From Pseudoxanthomonas beigongshangi (GTDB lineage Bacteria; Pseudomonadota; Gammaproteobacteria; Xanthomonadales; Xanthomonadaceae): a DNA stretch of 64,000 nt. The DNA lies in assembly GCF_016820515.1 (NCBI RefSeq), contig NZ_JADHDV010000007.1, forward strand, positions 101,744 to 165,743, read 5' to 3'. This document shows, piece after piece, positions 7,930 through 16,565 of the stretch; position 1 is the first letter of the stretch; each line of letters starts with the position of its first letter. The notes under the pieces are model-generated. The model was not told the DNA's origin. It saw only the letters and a list, made by a program, of their open reading frames with translations, and ran no database searches. A program made the position numbers and the translations under genes.

Positions 7930-10407
7930 TCAGGCCGCGGCGCGTGACTTGTCGCCGGGCTGGTGTCGATCGTAGTAGCTGGCCGCGCGCAGCTCGTGCG
8001 CATCGAAATCGTCGACGGTGATGGTATCCAGCGTCATCGTGCGCAGTTCTTCCAACTGCTTGCGCTCTTCCGCGGTGATCCAGCCTTCGCGCACGCCCTC
8101 GTCCAGCTGGCTGGCGAAGTCCAGCGCCTCGATGCCCTTGGTCTTCAGCGCCTTCAGGAACTTGCGCTCCACCGGCTCGGCCAGCACGGCCTTGGCCAGA
8201 TAGCTGTTGATGCGGCCGGCCGGATTGTTCTCGCACGGGGTGGTGAAAACGCCCTTGGCCAGGCGATCGCGTGCTTCGTTGGGCGTCATCAGCAGGGCGG
8301 CGGCACGGTGGCCCAGGCGATCGCCCGGTGCGTGCGCGCGGCGGCCCCACGGGAAGATCAGCGCCCACATCAGCCAGCCGACCGGACGGATCGGGAAGTT
8401 GCGCAGCGCCGCCGACAGCGACAGTTCGATCTGGTGCACGCTGTCGTGGAAGGCCCAGGCCAGCAGGGTCCGATCCGCCGCCGGCGCGCCTTCGTCGTGG
8501 TAGCGCTTGAGCATCGCGCTGGTCATGTACAGGTGGCTCAGCACGTCGCCCAGGCGGCCGGACAGCGATTCCTTGAACTTCAGCTTGCCGCCCAGCGTCA
8601 GCATCGAGATGTCGGCCATCAGCGCGAGGTTGGCGGAGTAGCGATCCATCTTGCGGAAGAAGCGGCGGGTGTACTCGTCGCCCGGAGCCGCGCCGATGCG
8701 CGAAGCGGTCAGGCCGAACCAGAACGAACGCACCGCGTTGGAAATCGCATAGCCGATATGGCCGAATAGGTTGCGATCGAACTCGTTGGTGCCGGCGACG
8801 GTATCCGGATTCTGCGCCGCCTTCATTTCCTTCAGCACCCACGGATGGCACAGGATCGCGCCCTGGCCGAAGATCAGCAGGCTGCGGGTCATGATGTTGG
8901 CGCCTTCCACCGTGATCGCGATCGGCGAGGCCTGCCAGGCGCGGCCGACGAAGTTGCGCGGCCCCAGGATGATGCCCTTGCCGCCGACCACGTCCATCAC
9001 GTCCTTGACCACGTCGCGGCTCATGTTGGTGCAGTGGTACTTGGCGATCGCCGACGGCACCGCCGGCTTCTCGCCACGGTCCACGGCCGCCGCGGTCGCC
9101 TGCGACAACGCGCTGATCGCGTAGGCCTTGCCGGCGATGCGGGCGAGCGCTTCCTCGACGCCTTCGAAACGACCGACCGACAGGCCGAACTGCTTGCGGA
9201 TGCGCGCATAGGCGCCGGTGACGACCGCGCCCATCTTGGCACCGCCGCTGGCGGTGGAGGGCAGGGTGATCGAGCGGCCGATCGACAGGCACTCGCTGAG
9301 CATGCGCCAGCCTTCGCCGATGCCCTTCTCCTCGCCGATGATCTGCGACAGCGGCAGGAACACTTCATGCCCGCGCACCGGGCCGTTCTGGAACGGCGAG
9401 TTCAGCGGGAAGTGGCGGCGGCCGACTTCCACGCCCGGGGTTTCGCGCGGCATCAGCGCCAGGGTGATGCCCAGATCGCGCTTGTCGCCCAGCAGGCCGT
9501 CCGGGTCGTACATGCGGAAGGCCAGGCCGATGATGCTGGCGATCGGCGCCAGGGTGATGTAGCGCTTGTCGAAAGTCAGCTTGATGCCGACCACCTTGGC
9601 GCCGTCCCAGTCGCCCTCGCAGACGATGCCGTAGTCCGGAATGGAGGTCGCGTCGGAACCGGCGAACGGACCGGTCAAGCCAAAGCACGGCACCTCGCGG
9701 CCGTCGGCCAGGCGCGGCAGGTAGTAGTCCTTCTGCTGCTCGGTGCCGTAATGCATCAGCAGTTCGCCCGGGCCCAGCGAGTTGGGCACGCCGACGGTGG
9801 AGCTGACCACGCTGGAGACCGAAGCCAGCTTCTGGATCACCTTGTGGTGGGCCAGCGCCGAGAAGCCCAAGCCACCGTAGGACTTGGGAATGATCATGCC
9901 GAAGAACTTGTTCTTCTTGATGAACTCCCACATTTCCGGCGGCAAATCGGCGTGGACGTGGGTGATTTCCCAGTCGTTGGTCATCCGGCAAAGATCTTCC
10001 ACCGGACCGTCCAGGAAGGCCTGCTCCTCGGCCGTCAGTTCGGGCTTCGGCTGGGACAGGAGCTGGTTCCAGTCCGGATCGCCGGAGAACAGTTCACCCT
10101 CGAAGCCGACCGAGCCGGATTCCAGCGCGATGCGCTCGGTCTGCGACAGCGGCGGCAGGATCTTGCGGTAGAAGGTCAGCAGCGGTGCGGTGATCAACGG
10201 CTTGCGGATGGCCGGAATCAGCAGCGGGACGGCGATGAGGGCCACGATGACGGCGGCGATGATCGTGGCGGTCGGATTAGCGCCGAGCAGCCAGCAGGCT
10301 ACCAGCAGGGTCGCGGTGATCGCCGCCCAATAGGCCAGCCGCAGGCGGTGATAGGCCGCGAACGCGCCCGCCAACAGGAAGGCGAGGAAGGGGGCTAGGA
10401 TGCTCAT
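7930..10407 (-). CDS. fadE: acyl-CoA dehydrogenase FadE
   Basis: 825 residues, close to the roughly 814 of Escherichia coli FadE. Two or three N-terminal hydrophobic segments (about residues 4-70) are followed by acyl-CoA dehydrogenase N-terminal, middle and C-terminal domains and a FadE-type C-terminal extension. Recognisable blocks are S-K-R/S-Y-G-G-L-G-F-S-A near residue 190 and L-T-G-P-F-A-G-S-D-A in the FAD-binding middle domain. It catalyses the first, FAD-dependent step of fatty-acid beta-oxidation at the inner membrane. The ATG at 10407 has GGAG 7 nt upstream and overlaps the stop of the upstream hydrolase by 4 nt (ATGA), so the two are translationally coupled. The divergent TetR gene is the likely regulator. 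Confidence 0.95.
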   Translation of the reverse strand: MSILAPFLAFLLAGAFAAYHRLRLAYWAAITATLLVACWLLGANPTATIIAAVIVALIAVPLLIPAIRKPLITAPLLTFYRKILPPLSQTERIALESGSVGFEGELFSGDPDWNQLLSQPKPELTAEEQAFLDGPVEDLCRMTNDWEITHVHADLPPEMWEFIKKNKFFGMIIPKSYGGLGFSALAHHKVIQKLASVSSVVSSTVGVPNSLGPGELLMHYGTEQQKDYYLPRLADGREVPCFGLTGPFAGSDATSIPDYGIVCEGDWDGAKVVGIKLTFDKRYITLAPIASIIGLAFRMYDPDGLLGDKRDLGITLALMPRETPGVEVGRRHFPLNSPFQNGPVRGHEVFLPLSQIIGEEKGIGEGWRMLSECLSIGRSITLPSTASGGAKMGAVVTGAYARIRKQFGLSVGRFEGVEEALARIAGKAYAISALSQATAAAVDRGEKPAVPSAIAKYHCTNMSRDVVKDVMDVVGGKGIILGPRNFVGRAWQASPIAITVEGANIMTRSLLIFGQGAILCHPWVLKEMKAAQNPDTVAGTNEFDRNLFGHIGYAISNAVRSFWFGLTASRIGAAPGDEYTRRFFRKMDRYSANLALMADISMLTLGGKLKFKESLSGRLGDVLSHLYMTSAMLKRYHDEGAPAADRTLLAWAFHDSVHQIELSLSAALRNFPIRPVGWLMWALIFPWGRRAHAPGDRLGHRAAALLMTPNEARDRLAKGVFTTPCENNPAGRINSYLAKAVLAEPVERKFLKALKTKGIEALDFASQLDEGVREGWITAEERKQLEELRTMTLDTITVDDFDAHELRAASYYDRHQPGDKSRAAA

Positions 10408-11375
10408 GGACTTGCTCCGGTTGCGGATCCGCTTTCGGCGGACGATTCGGTGGGGGCTGGCGCGAAGGACGCCTGCGGCGACCGCAGTTCGGCCAGGTAC
10501 TCGAGTACGGCGGCGGTGAAGGTGTCGTTGTCGTCGCCGGCCACCATGTGGGTGGCGTCCGGCAGATGGACGTGCCGCGCGTGGGGAACCAGCGCGCGGA
10601 ACTCCTCGACGGTCCTTGCGGAGACCAGGTCGCTGCGTCCGCCGCTGATCAGAAGGATCGGACAGCGGATGCGGCTGGCGGCCTCGGCAAGGGCATCCTG
10701 GTGCTGCTCGCTGTCGCGGGCCAGTTCGTCGATCAGGCGCGGGTCCCAATGCCAATGCCAGCGGCCGTTTGCGTCCGGACGCAGCAACGCGCGCAGTTCA
10801 TCCGGCGATTTGCGGTTGCGGCGGTGCGGCAGGTAGGCGGCGATGATGTCGCTGGCCTGTTCCGGGGACTCGAAACCGTCGGGAAACGCGGTCATGAAAC
10901 CGAGGATGCGCTCCAGGCCCGCCGATTCCCAGCGCGGGGTGATGTCGACCAGCACCATTGCCCGCAGCAGGCCAGGCCAGCGCGATTCGGCGATCAGGCC
11001 GAACAGCCCGCCCATCGATGCACCGACGAGGATGGGCGCCTGGGCCTGTTCGCCGGCGACGATGATCAGATCATCGGCGAACTGCTCGCCGGCGTAAGGC
11101 AATTCGGCCGGATTCCGTTGCGAGTCACCGTGCCCGCGGGCGTCATAGGCAAGGCCGGCATAGCCCTTCGCGGCGAGGACCTGCGCGGTCCGCGCCCAGG
11201 CATGGCGGGTCTGGCCAAAGCCATGCGAATAGATCAATGCGGGTTCCGCCTGCAGCGGGGCGGGTGAAGCGAACCGGCTGGCAGCGAGCCGCAGATCGCC
11301 GGCTCCGGTCAGCCCCAGCGCTTCGCCGACACCGGTTGCGGAGAGGGACATGGCAGGAGAGGAGGCATTGACCAT
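10404..11375 (-). CDS. alpha/beta hydrolase of the fadE operon
   Basis: Up to 323 residues with an alpha/beta-hydrolase fold: H-G-F-G for the oxyanion region, D-A-R-G-H-G-D-S, the nucleophile elbow G-A-S-M-G-G (Ser), and the catalytic His in D-A-T-H-M-V-A-G. The C-terminal tail of about 25 residues is rich in Ser, Ala and Pro. It is the first gene of a minus-strand operon with fadE and probably acts as an esterase or lipase feeding beta-oxidation; this is inference. The ATG at 11375 has no visible ribosome-binding site, and a second ATG at 11351 has none either, so a leaderless message is possible. It is divergent from the TetR gene across 144 bases. Confidence 0.85.
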   Translation of the reverse strand: MVNASSPAMSLSATGVGEALGLTGAGDLRLAASRFASPAPLQAEPALIYSHGFGQTRHAWARTAQVLAAKGYAGLAYDARGHGDSQRNPAELPYAGEQFADDLIIVAGEQAQAPILVGASMGGLFGLIAESRWPGLLRAMVLVDITPRWESAGLERILGFMTAFPDGFESPEQASDIIAAYLPHRRNRKSPDELRALLRPDANGRWHWHWDPRLIDELARDSEQHQDALAEAASRIRCPILLISGGRSDLVSARTVEEFRALVPHARHVHLPDATHMVAGDDNDTFTAAVLEYLAELRSPQASFAPAPTESSAESGSATGASP

Positions 11376-11452
11376 ACGGGCTAGTATGGGCTTGCCGGTT
11401 TAGAGCAGTCAATCGGTCGGCGGGATTCTTCGCCATCGCAAGCGTTTGATTT

Positions 11453-11501
11453 GGCGAAAGTTTTGTTGCATCGCAGCAAACGTACTCCAACAAACTTCGC
11501 C
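11453..11501. promoter_or_regulatory. candidate TetR operator between the fadE operon and tetR gene
   Basis: GGCGAAAGTTTTGTTG (11453-11468) is repeated in inverted form as CAACAAACTTCGCC (11488-11501) with two small indels, and an inner imperfect palindrome TTTGTTGC-ATC-GCAGCAAA lies at 11462-11480. It is directly upstream of the TetR start. Placement and symmetry fit autoregulation and control of the divergent lipid operon. No binding data can be seen here. Confidence 0.45.
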
Positions 11502-11519
11502 GTATGGTTAAATGGGGTC

Positions 11520-12119
11520 ATGACGACTCCAAGCCCCGACCCAGCTCCCGCCGCATCTCCGCGGAATGCCCGTCTCAGTGCCGACGACTGGGCGCAGGCC
11601 GCGCTCGATCTCATCGCCGAACAGGGTGTCTCCGCGGTGGCGGTCGAACCCCTGGCGCGTCGTCTCGGCGTGACCAAGGGCAGCTTTTACTGGCACTTTC
11701 CTTCCCGCGACGCCTTGTTGCAGGCGGCGCTGGAGCGCTGGGAAGCGGTGGAGCAGGAAAGCGTGTTCGGCAACCTGGAGAAAGTGCCGGATCCGCGCGA
11801 GCGCCTGCGCGCGCTGTTCCAACTGGTCGGACACGAGGTCAAACCGCACATCATCTACAGCGAGTTGCTGAAGGCGCTGGATCATCCGGCGGTCCAGCCG
11901 GTGATCGATCGTGTGTCGCAGCGTCGACTCGAATACCTGATGGCGTCGTTCCGTCAGGCGGGGCTGGCGCGCCAGGACGCGATCCATCGTGCCCGCCTGA
12001 CCTATGCCGCGTATGTAGGCTTCCTGCAGCTGTCACTGCAACTGCAGCAGCCACGCATGACCCACGACGAGTTCGAAGCCTATCTGGAACACGTCATCTC
12101 CACCCTCATTCCCACCTGA
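11520..12119 (+). CDS. TetR/AcrR family transcriptional regulator
   Basis: 199 residues. After about 15 Pro/Ala-rich residues comes a typical TetR helix-turn-helix: A-A-L-D-L-I-A-E-Q-G-V-S-A-V-A-V-E-P-L-A-R-R-L-G, then V-T-K-G-S-F-Y-W-H-F at about residues 25-70. The C-terminal ligand domain is not assignable. Divergence from the hydrolase-fadE-DUF4442 operon, and the palindrome in the shared region, suggest a repressor that senses a fatty acid or acyl-CoA, as in PsrA or FadR-type TetR proteins; the ligand is inferred. The ATG at 11520 is taken because the extension upstream runs through the operator region. The gene is convergent with the DUF2145 gene. Confidence 0.9.
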   Translation: MTTPSPDPAPAASPRNARLSADDWAQAALDLIAEQGVSAVAVEPLARRLGVTKGSFYWHFPSRDALLQAALERWEAVEQESVFGNLEKVPDPRERLRALFQLVGHEVKPHIIYSELLKALDHPAVQPVIDRVSQRRLEYLMASFRQAGLARQDAIHRARLTYAAYVGFLQLSLQLQQPRMTHDEFEAYLEHVISTLIPT

Positions 12120-12189
12120 GCGCAGGCGTACCTCGCTCGCGGAAAGCAGGGCGGCGAGCATGAGCGGGCACAAAGCCGCCTCGCGGGAA

Positions 12190-13002
12190 TCATGCGGGAC
12201 CGGGTGCGCTCATCAATCGGCCATTGCGCCATTCCCGCACGTGCTCGGTGTATCCCGCGCTGTCCAGATAGCGGAAGATCGAGCGTACGGTGACCACGGG
12301 ATAGTCGCCTGACAGGCGGGTGGCGACCGGATGGTCGGTGAAGTCGACGTTGGCGGTGAACAATCCGCCCAGCACGCGCTTGGTGTACGGAACATGGATG
12401 GTATCCGGGATGAAACCATCGCCGCGCGCGAAGGCGTACGCCGTGGCGCGGTCGTATGCCGGCTTGTCGGCGATCGCGCTGGCCATCATTTCGACCAGCC
12501 AGGCGGTCGAGTTCTGATAGTTGCGGCCGCCGGGACGCGCGATCAGGTTGTAACGCGGATGGTGCAGGCTGTGGCGCGGCAACTGTTGCAGTCGCCCGGC
12601 CAGCCGCTGCGCGAAATCCGGCTTGAACCAGACGATGCGCAGATCCTGGTTGACCAGATCGTCGGAGAAGAAATTCACCAGCCCCTGCGCGTACAGTCCC
12701 GAACGATCGCTGCCGCAGTCGTTGAGCAGGTGCACCACCGTCCAGTGTCCCCGGGGATGATCGCGGACGACAAAGCCGGCATGGCTGTAGACCAGACCCT
12801 GCTTGGACAGATCCGTACCCACCCGCGCAATCAGTGCCACCGGCGCATCCCTCTGATCCAGCGCGGCGGCGGCCAGCAGCGCGGTCTCCGCCGCCGAGGC
12901 GACCTTGGCCGGCGACAGTTGTTGCTCCCGGCAATCGTTGCCGGCGTGGGCCGCCAGCGGCAGGCACAACAGCCACGCGCAGCGCATCAACAGGCGGTTC
13001 AT
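12190..13002 (-). CDS. DUF2145 secreted protein
   Basis: 270 residues. A signal peptide is visible (MNRLLMRCAWLLCLPLAAHA, cleavage after about residue 20), followed by a domain I place in the DUF2145 family: the segments L-V-Y-S-H-A-G-F-V-V-R, V-V-H-L-L-N-D-C, and Y-N-L-I-A-R-P-G-G-R-N-Y-Q-N-S are typical. The conserved His and Cys residues and the NlpC/P60-like order (H-A-G-F, then N-S/T) hint at a papain-like fold, but activity is not established. It follows the small Ala/Val-rich gene at 13007 by 4 nt, so the two form an operon. It is likely periplasmic. Confidence 0.8.
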   Translation of the reverse strand: MNRLLMRCAWLLCLPLAAHAGNDCREQQLSPAKVASAAETALLAAAALDQRDAPVALIARVGTDLSKQGLVYSHAGFVVRDHPRGHWTVVHLLNDCGSDRSGLYAQGLVNFFSDDLVNQDLRIVWFKPDFAQRLAGRLQQLPRHSLHHPRYNLIARPGGRNYQNSTAWLVEMMASAIADKPAYDRATAYAFARGDGFIPDTIHVPYTKRVLGGLFTANVDFTDHPVATRLSGDYPVVTVRSIFRYLDSAGYTEHVREWRNGRLMSAPGPA

Positions 13003-13006
13003 CGGC

Positions 13007-13447
13007 TCAACTCCCGTAGCGATGGCTGTGGATGTGCGGACGGACGCTGTCGTTGGCGATGAAGCACAGCGTCTCGCCGGCAGCGCTCAGCAGCCAGCCG
13101 GTGGCAATGGCGGTCACGCTGATCGCGGTTCCCACCGCGATGCCCAGCCGGCGAACCGCTTCCACCGACAGGTAGACCACGAACGAGGCGCCGGCGGCGG
13201 TGGCCGACACGGTCACCGCCACACTGCCGCCCACGACGGCGACCCCCGACACCACGGCCGACGCGCCATGCGCCAACGCGTGCACGACGGCCACGGGCAC
13301 TTCGACGGAAGCGGCGAGGCTGGCCTGCGAGTGCCGGCTGGCGCCATCGGACTGGACGGCGGCCAGGGCGGGAACGGCATCGGCGAACAGTGCGGTCGCC
13401 AGCAGCAGGGCACGGAAGTACGGGACGGGGGATTTGGACAGGGTCAT
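13007..13447 (-). CDS. Ala/Val-rich exported protein paired with DUF2145
   Basis: 146 residues. There is an N-terminal signal peptide (about 1-29, ending A-L-A-A) and two long, low-complexity hydrophobic stretches rich in Ala, Val, Gly and Ser (about 47-85 and 95-125), so it may insert in a membrane. The C-terminus is His/Arg/Ser-rich. No family is recognised. It is the first gene of a two-gene operon with the DUF2145 gene, from which it is separated by 4 nt, and it is divergent from the XRE regulator at 13556. Confidence 0.65.
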   Translation of the reverse strand: MTLSKSPVPYFRALLLATALFADAVPALAAVQSDGASRHSQASLAASVEVPVAVVHALAHGASAVVSGVAVVGGSVAVTVSATAAGASFVVYLSVEAVRRLGIAVGTAISVTAIATGWLLSAAGETLCFIANDSVRPHIHSHRYGS

Positions 13448-13555
13448 CGGCAGGTCTCCTTGCGCAGCGCAAGGTGGGCGCAGACGCCGTCCGGATTCAA
13501 CTAACTTTGACGAGGTAAGCTTCCGGAGGACGAAAGGTATAGGAATCCGCTACCC

Positions 13556-14299
13556 ATGGCCGTATCCCTCGAACTGGTCGACGCGCTCAAGCGCTGCCTG
13601 CGCGGGCAGGGCATGACCTACCGCGATCTGGCGGCGCAGATGAAGATGAGCGAGGCGGCGATCAAGCGCATGTTCTCCCGTCGCGCCATGAGCCTGCAGC
13701 GGCTGGAGCAGATCTGCGAGGTCCTGGATGTTGGCCTGGCCGAGCTCAGCGCCGAGGCGTCGCGCGGGCGCAAGCCGATGGTCCAGTTGGAGGCGGCGCA
13801 GGAACAGGCGCTGGTGAAGGAGCCCGCGCTGCTGATGGCGCTGTTCCTGACCCTCAATCGATGGCGGCAGGAAGATGTGCTGGAACACTTCGGCTTCACC
13901 TCCGCCCAGTGGACCGGCCTGCTGGTGAAACTGGATCGCCTCGGCATCATCGAGCTGATGCCCGGCAACCGCACGCGCACCCTGACCGCGCGCAACTTCC
14001 GGTGGCGCGCCGATGGGCCGATGGAACGCTATTTCCGCCACACCCTGCTGACGGATTACTTCGCCGATGCCTTCGACGGCGAGCAGGATGCGTTGCTGCT
14101 GCTCAGCGGCAGCCTCAGCATCGAAGGCATCAAGCAATTGCGGCAAAGGCTGGAGGAAGTGGCGCGCGAGTTCGATGCCCTGTTGGCGCGGGATGCGACC
14201 CTGCCGGCGTCCGAGCGCATCGGGGTGAGCCTGGTGCTGGCGCAGAAGCCCTGGCTGCTCCAGCTCTTCAACCCCTACCGGCGATCGCGCACCGGCTGA
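13556..14299 (+). CDS. XRE family transcriptional regulator
   Basis: 247 residues. Residues about 5-65 form a Cro/CI-type helix-turn-helix: L-K-R-C-L-R-G-Q-G-M-T-Y-R-D-L-A-A-Q-M-K followed by S-E-A-A-I-K-R-M-F-S. The remaining 180 residues are helical and contain a winged-helix-like stretch (F-G-F-T-S-A-Q-W-T-G-L-L-V-K-L-D-R-L-G-I), a combination seen in many uncharacterised Xanthomonadaceae regulators. It is divergent from the DUF2145 operon across 108 bases, which makes that operon a possible target. The effector is unknown. Confidence 0.85.
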   Translation: MAVSLELVDALKRCLRGQGMTYRDLAAQMKMSEAAIKRMFSRRAMSLQRLEQICEVLDVGLAELSAEASRGRKPMVQLEAAQEQALVKEPALLMALFLTLNRWRQEDVLEHFGFTSAQWTGLLVKLDRLGIIELMPGNRTRTLTARNFRWRADGPMERYFRHTLLTDYFADAFDGEQDALLLLSGSLSIEGIKQLRQRLEEVAREFDALLARDATLPASERIGVSLVLAQKPWLLQLFNPYRRSRTG

Positions 14300-14513
14300 G
14301 CCCGCCCCCGGAACTCCTGGCCTGCCGCGAGGGGGAGCCTGCCGGCGCCGCGTCTACATATGTATGTGGACCGCTGCCTCTGACGCCGATTCCGGGAGGC
14401 CCGGGCGTGCCCTCCGGGACAAGTCCTGACCTTCCTGAATCCGATTCGGCGTTCTCCTCGTCATCGGGACCGGACATTGGTATCATTTTGGTCTCATTTT
14501 TCGAGGGCACGGC

Positions 14514-16301
14514 ATGAACGCAGCGGTCGACGTTTTCAAATCGCAGGACTCCCAGGGGTGCAGGCTGGATGCGCTGAACGCCTGGGTCGCGGAAGTCGCC
14601 GCGCTGACCCAGCCCGACCACATCCATTGGTGCGATGGCAGCGATGCCGAAAACGCCGCGCTCATCGCCCGCATGCAGGCCGACGGCACCCTGCTGCCGC
14701 TCAACCGCGAAACCGATCCGCACAGCTGGCTGCACCGTTCCAGCCCCAGCGACGTGGCGCGGGTCGAGCATCTGACTTTCGTCTGCACCCCGGAGCGCGA
14801 CGACGCCGGCCCGAACAACCACTGGATGGCGCCGGCCGAGGCACACGCCAAGATGGACGCGCTGTTCGCCGGCTGCATGCGCGGTCGCACCCTGTACGTG
14901 GTGCCGTATTGCATGGGCCCGATCGATTCACCGCTGGCGCGTTGCGGTGTGGAAATCACCGACTCGCCCTACGTGGTCGCCAACATGCGCATCATGACCC
15001 GCATGGGCGCGGCGGCACTGGCGCGGATCGAACGCGAGGGCAGCTTCGTCAAGGGCCTGCACTCGATCGGCGAACTGGATCCGGAGCGCCGCTTCATCAT
15101 GCATTTCCCGGAAGAGTTGACCATCAAGAGCTACGGCTCCGGCTACGGCGGCAACGCGCTGCTCGGCAAGAAGTGCCACGCGCTGCGCATCGCCTCGCAC
15201 CAGGCACGCCAGGAAGGCTGGCTGGCCGAGCACATGCTGATCGTCGGCATCGAGAACCCGCAGGGCCAGACCCACTATGTCGCCGCCGCGTTCCCTTCCG
15301 CCTGCGGCAAGACCAACCTGGCCATGCTGATTCCGCCGGAGGGCTACCGCCAGGCCGGCTGGAAGGTGTGGACCGTCGGCGACGACATCTGCTGGATGCG
15401 TCCGGGCGCCGATGGCCGGCTGTACGCCATCAATCCGGAAGCCGGCTTCTTCGGCGTCGCTCCGGGCACCTCGGACAGTTCCAACCCTAACGCGCTGGCC
15501 ACCATCAGTCACCACACCATCTTCACCAACGTCGCGGTGACCGACGAGCAGGAACCGTGGTGGGAAGGCCTGGACGGACGCACGCCGGCGCTGGACTGGC
15601 AGGGACGCCCGTACGATCCCGCCAACGGCCCGGCCGCGCATCCGAACTCGCGCTTCACCGTGTCCGCCCGCCAGTGCCCCAGCTACTCGCCGCGCGCCGA
15701 AGATCCGCAGGGCGTCCCGATTTCGGCGATCGTGTTCGGTGGCCGCCGGGCATCGCTGGTTCCGCTGGTGTTCGAAGCCCGCGACTGGCCCCATGGCGTC
15801 CTGGTCGGCGCCGCGATGGGGTCGGAAACCACCGCCGCCGCCACCGGCGCGGTTGGCGTGATGCGTCGCGACCCGATGGCGATGAAACCGTTCTGCGGCT
15901 ACAACTTCGCCGACTACTTCGCCCATTGGCTGTCGTTCGACCAGCCCGGCGCGAAGCTGCCCAAGATTTTCCACGTCAACTGGTTCCGCAAGGGCGACGA
16001 CGGCAAATTCCTATGGCCGGGTTTCGGCGAGAACCTGCGCGTGCTGGAGTGGATGATCAAGCGGGTGGAAGGGCAGGCGGACGCTGTGGAAACGCCGATC
16101 GGCCATCTCCCGCGGCCCGCTGACCTCAATCTCGAAGGCGTGGCGCTTTCGCAGGAAGCCGAGGCCAAGCTGTTCGGCTTCGACCGGGACGGCTGGCGGT
16201 CCGAGGTGGAAAGTATCGGGGCCTATCTGGAGGAGTTCGGTGGGAGGATGCCGGGGGCGTTGAAGGGTGAGCAGGAGCGCATTGCCAGCCAGTTGGGTTA
16301 A
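14514..16301 (+). CDS. pckG: phosphoenolpyruvate carboxykinase (GTP)
   Basis: 595 residues, the normal size for GTP-dependent PEP carboxykinase. The signature F-P-S-A-C-G-K-T-N spans about residues 260-268, with the active-site Cys at about 264. The kinase P-loop, Mn-binding region (T-V-G-D-D-I-C-W) and nucleotide loop (F-G-G-R-R) are all in order. It decarboxylates and phosphorylates oxaloacetate to PEP, the first committed step of gluconeogenesis, in the cytoplasm. The ATG at 14514 has GAGGG 6 nt upstream (14503-14507). The 214-base gap before it is AT-richer near 14475-14505 (GGTATCATTTTGG) and probably holds the promoter. A terminator follows at 16322, so it is monocistronic. Confidence 0.97.
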   Translation: MNAAVDVFKSQDSQGCRLDALNAWVAEVAALTQPDHIHWCDGSDAENAALIARMQADGTLLPLNRETDPHSWLHRSSPSDVARVEHLTFVCTPERDDAGPNNHWMAPAEAHAKMDALFAGCMRGRTLYVVPYCMGPIDSPLARCGVEITDSPYVVANMRIMTRMGAAALARIEREGSFVKGLHSIGELDPERRFIMHFPEELTIKSYGSGYGGNALLGKKCHALRIASHQARQEGWLAEHMLIVGIENPQGQTHYVAAAFPSACGKTNLAMLIPPEGYRQAGWKVWTVGDDICWMRPGADGRLYAINPEAGFFGVAPGTSDSSNPNALATISHHTIFTNVAVTDEQEPWWEGLDGRTPALDWQGRPYDPANGPAAHPNSRFTVSARQCPSYSPRAEDPQGVPISAIVFGGRRASLVPLVFEARDWPHGVLVGAAMGSETTAAATGAVGVMRRDPMAMKPFCGYNFADYFAHWLSFDQPGAKLPKIFHVNWFRKGDDGKFLWPGFGENLRVLEWMIKRVEGQADAVETPIGHLPRPADLNLEGVALSQEAEAKLFGFDRDGWRSEVESIGAYLEEFGGRMPGALKGEQERIASQLG

Positions 16302-16321
16302 ATCTGACCTTCGTCCAACGG

Positions 16322-16352
16322 AAACGGCTGCTTCTGCAGCCGTTTTCTGTTT
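16322..16352 (+). terminator. intrinsic terminator of pckG
   Basis: AAACGGCTGC (16322-16331) pairs perfectly with GCAGCCGTTT (16336-16345) over a TTCT loop. The following sequence TCTGTTTCT is T-rich. It closes the pckG transcript just before the AT-rich leader of the first TonB receptor. Confidence 0.85.
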
Positions 16353-16461
16353 CTGGTGGCGCTGAATGCGGGATGCCACAAACGTATTTTTACTTACAGT
16401 TCATCAAAATGAATAGGGCAAGTGTTTGATTTATAAGGGCGCATAACTCTTTCTTAATAAA

Positions 16462-16478
16462 GAAATTTGCGTTACTCT
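16462..16478 (+). promoter_or_regulatory. receptor-leader box, copy 1
   Basis: GAAATTTGCGTTACTCT lies 87 nt before the start of the first receptor gene. The same 17-bp pattern, (G/T)AAA-N-WWRCGTTAYTCT, precedes all four paralogues. The right half could hold a -10 element (TACTCT) or an operator; no clear -35 is visible. Confidence 0.6.
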
Positions 16479-16565
16479 TGGGTTCACAGGCTATGTGAGG
16501 CCTGTCACTTCGGATTCCGGCGCCGCGTTGGCACCGGCCGTTTACAACTCAAGAGAGAGAGACAA

